Assembly: GCF_026230105.1 (NCBI RefSeq)
Contig: NC_079475.1
Location: 34,036,086 to 34,100,085, forward strand
Source of the DNA: Diorhabda sublineata
Lineage: Eukaryota; Arthropoda; Insecta; Coleoptera; Chrysomelidae
Direction: 5' to 3'
DNA length: 64,000 bases
Below the pieces are notes generated by a model. That model was not told the DNA's origin and did not search any database. It saw only the letters and a list, made by a program, of their open reading frames with translations. Position 1 is the first letter of the stretch; each line of letters begins with the position of its first letter. The translations under genes and the position numbers were made by a program. Shown here piece after piece: positions 60,270 through 64,000 of this stretch.

Positions 60270-61260
60270 AGATGTCTTCCACTTCGTAACTTTATATTTG
60301 AATCGAATATCTCCATATAATATAAAATGCATGGATTAAGGGAGACATTTAAATATTATTTTATACATATATAAATGTGCCGACTGAGTGTTTTACAGAG
60401 ATTTTGATTGCACTCTTGCTTTTAACGATTCACTGAGATACTCGTAAACTTTGAAATGAATCTAAGGTCATAAACTTAAATTGATAAATTAAATTTACAA
60501 CGAAAATTTAACAACTCGGTACAAACCGTCCTCGAATGAATATATCTTCATATAATTTATAACGTTAAACGAATGAATGAAACATCAACCTTATGGAATT
60601 TTCACAGATCTCATATTATATTTACAGTACCTTTGAGATACGAAAACTGTTCATCAGTTAACGAATCGACAATACTTAAGAGGTAGTGAGCAAGTGGGAA
60701 TATCGAATGGATATGGATCCCTTTGGAGATAAAGGGCTAGTATAATGATTAGGGAAAGAAAGTAACAAAAAAATAATACCAAGAAGCAAAATCTATATTA
60801 TATTGGATATTTGGATTCAGCCAGACCCCCCTATTACAATCATATAGGGTTATGATGTGTTCTACAGGGAATTTAAAAAGTTATAATCAATTTTTCATGA
60901 AAATAGTGACAATTTTAATACCCTGTACAATGTAAAAAAAATTCAACAATGAAGATCTGTTGCGACTAAAGCATTCGAGTAGTAGTTATAATTATTTATT
61001 TTGTTAATATTTATTGAAGCTAATTTATGGTGAATAAAAATAATAGGATATTATTTTTTCGGTTTTTTCAAATGAAACAATTGGTATTTTATGTAGGTAC
61101 CTAAGGGTACTCTCTACTCCAATTTATGGAAAATTGTTTATAATGAGTTATAAACGTCAAATTATTTAATGGAGATGTCAAGTCGATTTCAAATATGCAA
61201 TTAAATATATGGTATTTTATTTTAAAAAATGCAGCTTTGGTATGACACACCCTTTAAATT
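60270..61260. other. AT-rich stretch, nothing recognised
   Basis: No element was identified; by the exon reading below this would be intron. Confidence 0.35.
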
Positions 61261-61265
61261 TGCAG

Positions 61266-61391
61266 ACAAATAACGGTTATAATCCCTCAAATTCTCAAAT
61301 TGATGTCTCAAAAGGCAAGGGAAGCACTGAACTTTATCACACTAATCAATCACCCCAAATATATGAAAATCACTATAAAGAGAGTACTTGA
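61266..61391 (+). CDS. Candidate terminal coding exon, product unknown
   Basis: A good acceptor (cacaccctttaaatttgcag) precedes an open block starting on a codon boundary. It reads TNNGYNPSNSQIDVSKGKGS, TELYHTNQSPQIYENHYKES, T and a TGA stop at 61389-61391. An AATAAA follows 16 bp later. The polar, Asn-, Ser- and Tyr-rich composition is unlike the hydrophobic chance frames around it and would suit a disordered C-terminal tail. The protein is not recognised. If the block at 57443 ends at its weak donor, the phases agree. Confidence 0.45.
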   Translation, partial: TNNGYNPSNSQIDVSKGKGSTELYHTNQSPQIYENHYKEST

Positions 61392-61406
61392 AAGTTAGAC
61401 AAGTAT

Positions 61407-61412
61407 AATAAA
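61407..61412 (+). terminator. Polyadenylation signal candidate
   Basis: An exact AATAAA lies 16 bases after the stop of the candidate terminal exon. In DNA this AT-rich such a word also occurs often by chance. Confidence 0.3.
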
Positions 61413-61414
61413 AC

Positions 61415-63525
61415 ATGCTGATGTATTTTTGGAAATAACTAAGCATTCCTTCAATGGGTGATTTCTCAGTAAATTGATATATTGGTAGCTAGGGAGCTGG
61501 AGACCTATTGTCTTACCCTTCATTTTAAATAATTGGAATCTGAGTTAATTATCTATTCACTTCGTCATCTTTTTACTCTTTATAGCTTATTATTAAGCAT
61601 CTCCAAACTAAAATGATAACTATTATGATATATGTATATTATGATAGCTTCTGAAACCAACTTCTAAAAAAACCCAAATTTCCACGTATTTTTGAGTCTT
61701 ACTCGAATAAAGTTGTTAGTGGAAAACAGGAAAAAATTTAATTCAATCAACATTCTTGTCATATGTACTATGTCACACATAGCATACCTTTTTCAAGTTT
61801 CATCTTATTAGAAATGTACGCTAGCGACGTGTTTGAAATTTACTATTTCTGTAATTGACACATACAATACATCCACAAATTAGCTGATGTTTATATCCCC
61901 TCGCTCCCTATCAATTCGGCGAGACATGAGATCCCAAATGGATCCCAGTTTGTCTCTAAGATCCCTCAGGTACCCTCACGATGATTCTACAATTTCGACG
62001 CCGTCTACGAGAGCTATTCTATGAATTTCAAAAGTGTGTATTTCATTTGTGCAGGATATTACCTTAAGCTATAACGAAGCAATAATTTTATCATTGCACA
62101 CAGTATAATGAAGATTTATAGAGAGGTTAGAAACTATTATTATGTTTGGAGTAAAATACTTCAATATATAATCAAAAATGGAGTTTGTTTATTTACTAAT
62201 TTGATGAGAAGGAATAAGAATATAATCACTTGCTATATTCCGGTATCATCTCGATCCCAGAAATTAATTCGTTATCATTATTACTAAAGTCATATTCAGA
62301 AGAATTTATCACTGTTATTATTGAGGTTAATATTCAGTTCATCAACCACTGTATCTGTACAAATACATCAATAAGCAAATTATAAACTAAATATAGTCCT
62401 CTCCATTCTAATAGATCGTTCCTTCGAATATAAGCAATATTTGGTCCTTCGAGCCGGATTGGATCAACGAGAAAGTGAAACATATCAGTGAAATCAGAGA
62501 AAACAACGTTATCAACAATTTGTTCGCAATCATAAGACGGGCATTTTGGATACCTACCACTAATGATAATTAAACAAAGGATTACAACATTTACGTTACA
62601 TTTTGAACAATTTCAATCCAATTTGATAATTATATCTCAATTTGCATTGAAACCTATGGATATTGACCCGGACTCGTGTTGAAATTCATTTATGAATTTA
62701 GTTTAACACATGTTTTAATTTTTGTTTGTTTGTATTAAATATTTTACGTTTGCTTTATCCTATTATTCAATTGAAGTATATAAACTTCAAGAAGGTAGCA
62801 TGACCAAAATTCTTGTAATATATAAGAAATAGGGATTGCATTTCCCACTCTTAGATATAGGAGGGGATGTCACTAAGTTAGGGTAGTCGTAAAGGCGAGA
62901 ATATGTAACCTATCATAGTTCGATAATAGGAATATATATCAATAAACAAATGATAAACTAAATACCGTCAATATATTTTAACAAATTAGTCTTTCGAATA
63001 CAAGCAACAGTATCTATCAAAGGTTTTTAACAACGCAATTTCCAGTACTTCTCTGAGTGTTCCTAGCTGCAATATAACTTTGATTGTAGCAGTGTAAGGG
63101 GCCCAATTCTAATATAAAGAGTGAGTTTTATGTATGAAACGCCTCAATTGTCTCGGAAACGGCTTGTGAATTTTTGTGCGCAAGAGTCTTGTGATACGGC
63201 CGATATTATAGTTACATTGTTGTCAGATCTTTCTTTTTTCTGGAAAAATAATAAGATTTGTTATTTCAAATGTATCCTCTATATATTTTATATTTTTAGA
63301 AATCCTTGAGAGATACTGATTATCTTCTATGTAATATTCTCTAAACTTAAATTCCATAATTCGAGAGTTATAGCTACATTTACAGTTTCTCCACCAAAGT
63401 TAAAATAAATATTTTTGATTTGGATGGCTACGATTGAATAAACTCGTTTAATTTGAATATACTTTGATAATTTATGTGTCAGTAAGTTAGTAAAAACTTT
63501 AAAGAAACTGTTGAAGTAAGATATT
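61415..63525. other. Mostly AT-rich, one coding-like patch
   Basis: At 61890-62020 the minus strand reads ALVDGVEIVESS, then, after a stop, GYLRDLRDKLGSIWDLMSRR, IDRERGDINIS and a stop. It is clearly less AT-rich than its surroundings. It could be part of an exon or of a mobile-element protein. I cannot place it. The rest holds nothing recognised. Confidence 0.3.
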
Positions 63526-63529
63526 TATC

Positions 63530-63890
63530 AAAATCATGGCGCAGAATGATCAAAATCATGACTGCTCAATTCTTCTTATCTCTGTGGTAATCCTATCTCT
63601 TAATTACTGAATATTGGTAGGTTTTGTTTTATAAACATGATGTTTTTTAAGTGAACCCACAGGAAATAATCTAAAGGATTGATGTCGTGTGATCTCGAAG
63701 GTCATTCGATAAAACCACGCCTTCCAATCCAACTTCTAGGAAACACATTATTTGGGTGTTGCCTCACCACTCGCATAGTGAGGTAGGACACTATCTTTTT
63801 GTATCAAAATATTGTCGTTTGGGATATTGTCATTGTCTGAAAATTTCTAATAATGAAATTTTTTTAATGTAATTGAAAATACTTGGATTT
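63530..63890 (-). mobile_element. DDE transposase relic
   Basis: Minus-strand translation gives NILIQKDSVLPHYAS (the QQDGAPPHY-like second catalytic region, Asp kept). In the next frames come WIGRRGFIE, PSRSHDINPLDYFLWVHLKN and VYKTKPTNIQ, ending LRDRITTEIRRI. This matches the WIGRRGPIEWPPRSPDLNPLDFFLWGYLK...VY...P..l..L..RI order of a Tc1/mariner-related transposase family widespread in insects and distinct from the mariner copies above. Stops and at least two frameshifts are present. The relic may continue past the window edge. Confidence 0.75.
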
Positions 63891-64000
63891 CCGAGCCAAC
63901 TCAGGTATAATACTATTTTCCATTAAATCTAAATAAGCTGGACCATTTGAGTGATCCTCAATGAAATAGATACTAATTATTCTGTCGCCTTTTATTCCAG

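Noticed and set aside
1..64000. CRISPR arrays, tRNA genes, bacterial operons or an integrated virus
   Set aside because: No regularly spaced direct repeats, no convincing tRNA cloverleaf, no dense gene clusters and no viral structural genes were seen.

Overview
The window looks like nuclear DNA of an arthropod, most likely an insect. It is strongly AT-rich, has no bacterial-style gene packing, and has no long open reading frame. What can be recognised is a layered collection of decayed transposable elements typical of insect genomes: mariner (DD34D) and Tc1-like transposons, PIF/Harbinger-like elements, tails and internal pieces of non-LTR retrotransposons (LINEs), a probable pair of LTRs, and one further DDE transposase relic. 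None of the transposase or reverse transcriptase copies is intact. The insect order cannot be read from the sequence.

Layout. 0.7-4.85 kb is a very large imperfect inverted repeat (arms of about 2 kb, spacer of about 160 bp starting with a TA microsatellite). It carries mariner relics in both arms and a probable inverted pair of LTRs at its centre. 7.63-9.91 kb is a Tc1-like transposon with long terminal inverted repeats, split by a 5'-truncated LINE. 12.08-12.68 kb is an RNase H relic of a LINE. 16.7-17.4 kb is a second Tc1-like relic. 20.2-20.9 kb is a mariner piece with an internal tandem duplication. 23.14-24.42 kb is the best preserved element, a full-length 1.28 kb mariner with TA flanks. 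27.24-27.68 kb is a short Harbinger-like derivative. 28.6-31.5 kb holds LINE, mariner and Tc1 pieces. 33.37-34.41 kb is a CpG-rich Harbinger-like element with MADF/BESS protein relics and an inserted LINE tail. 35-53 kb holds scattered LINE and mariner pieces. 55.0-60.3 kb has three related jockey-like LINE tails. The right edge holds another DDE transposase relic.

Host genes. No complete gene is visible. Five short plus-strand blocks (13.4, 45.3, 54.7, 57.4 and 61.3 kb) are open, have plausible splice sites, and look like exons. The last four have compatible splice phases, and the last ends in a stop followed closely by AATAAA. They could be exons of one plus-strand gene with very long, transposon-filled introns. 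This is inference; the product is not recognised. I saw no CRISPR array or tRNA, and no cooperating gene set that would make up a new defence or metabolic system.
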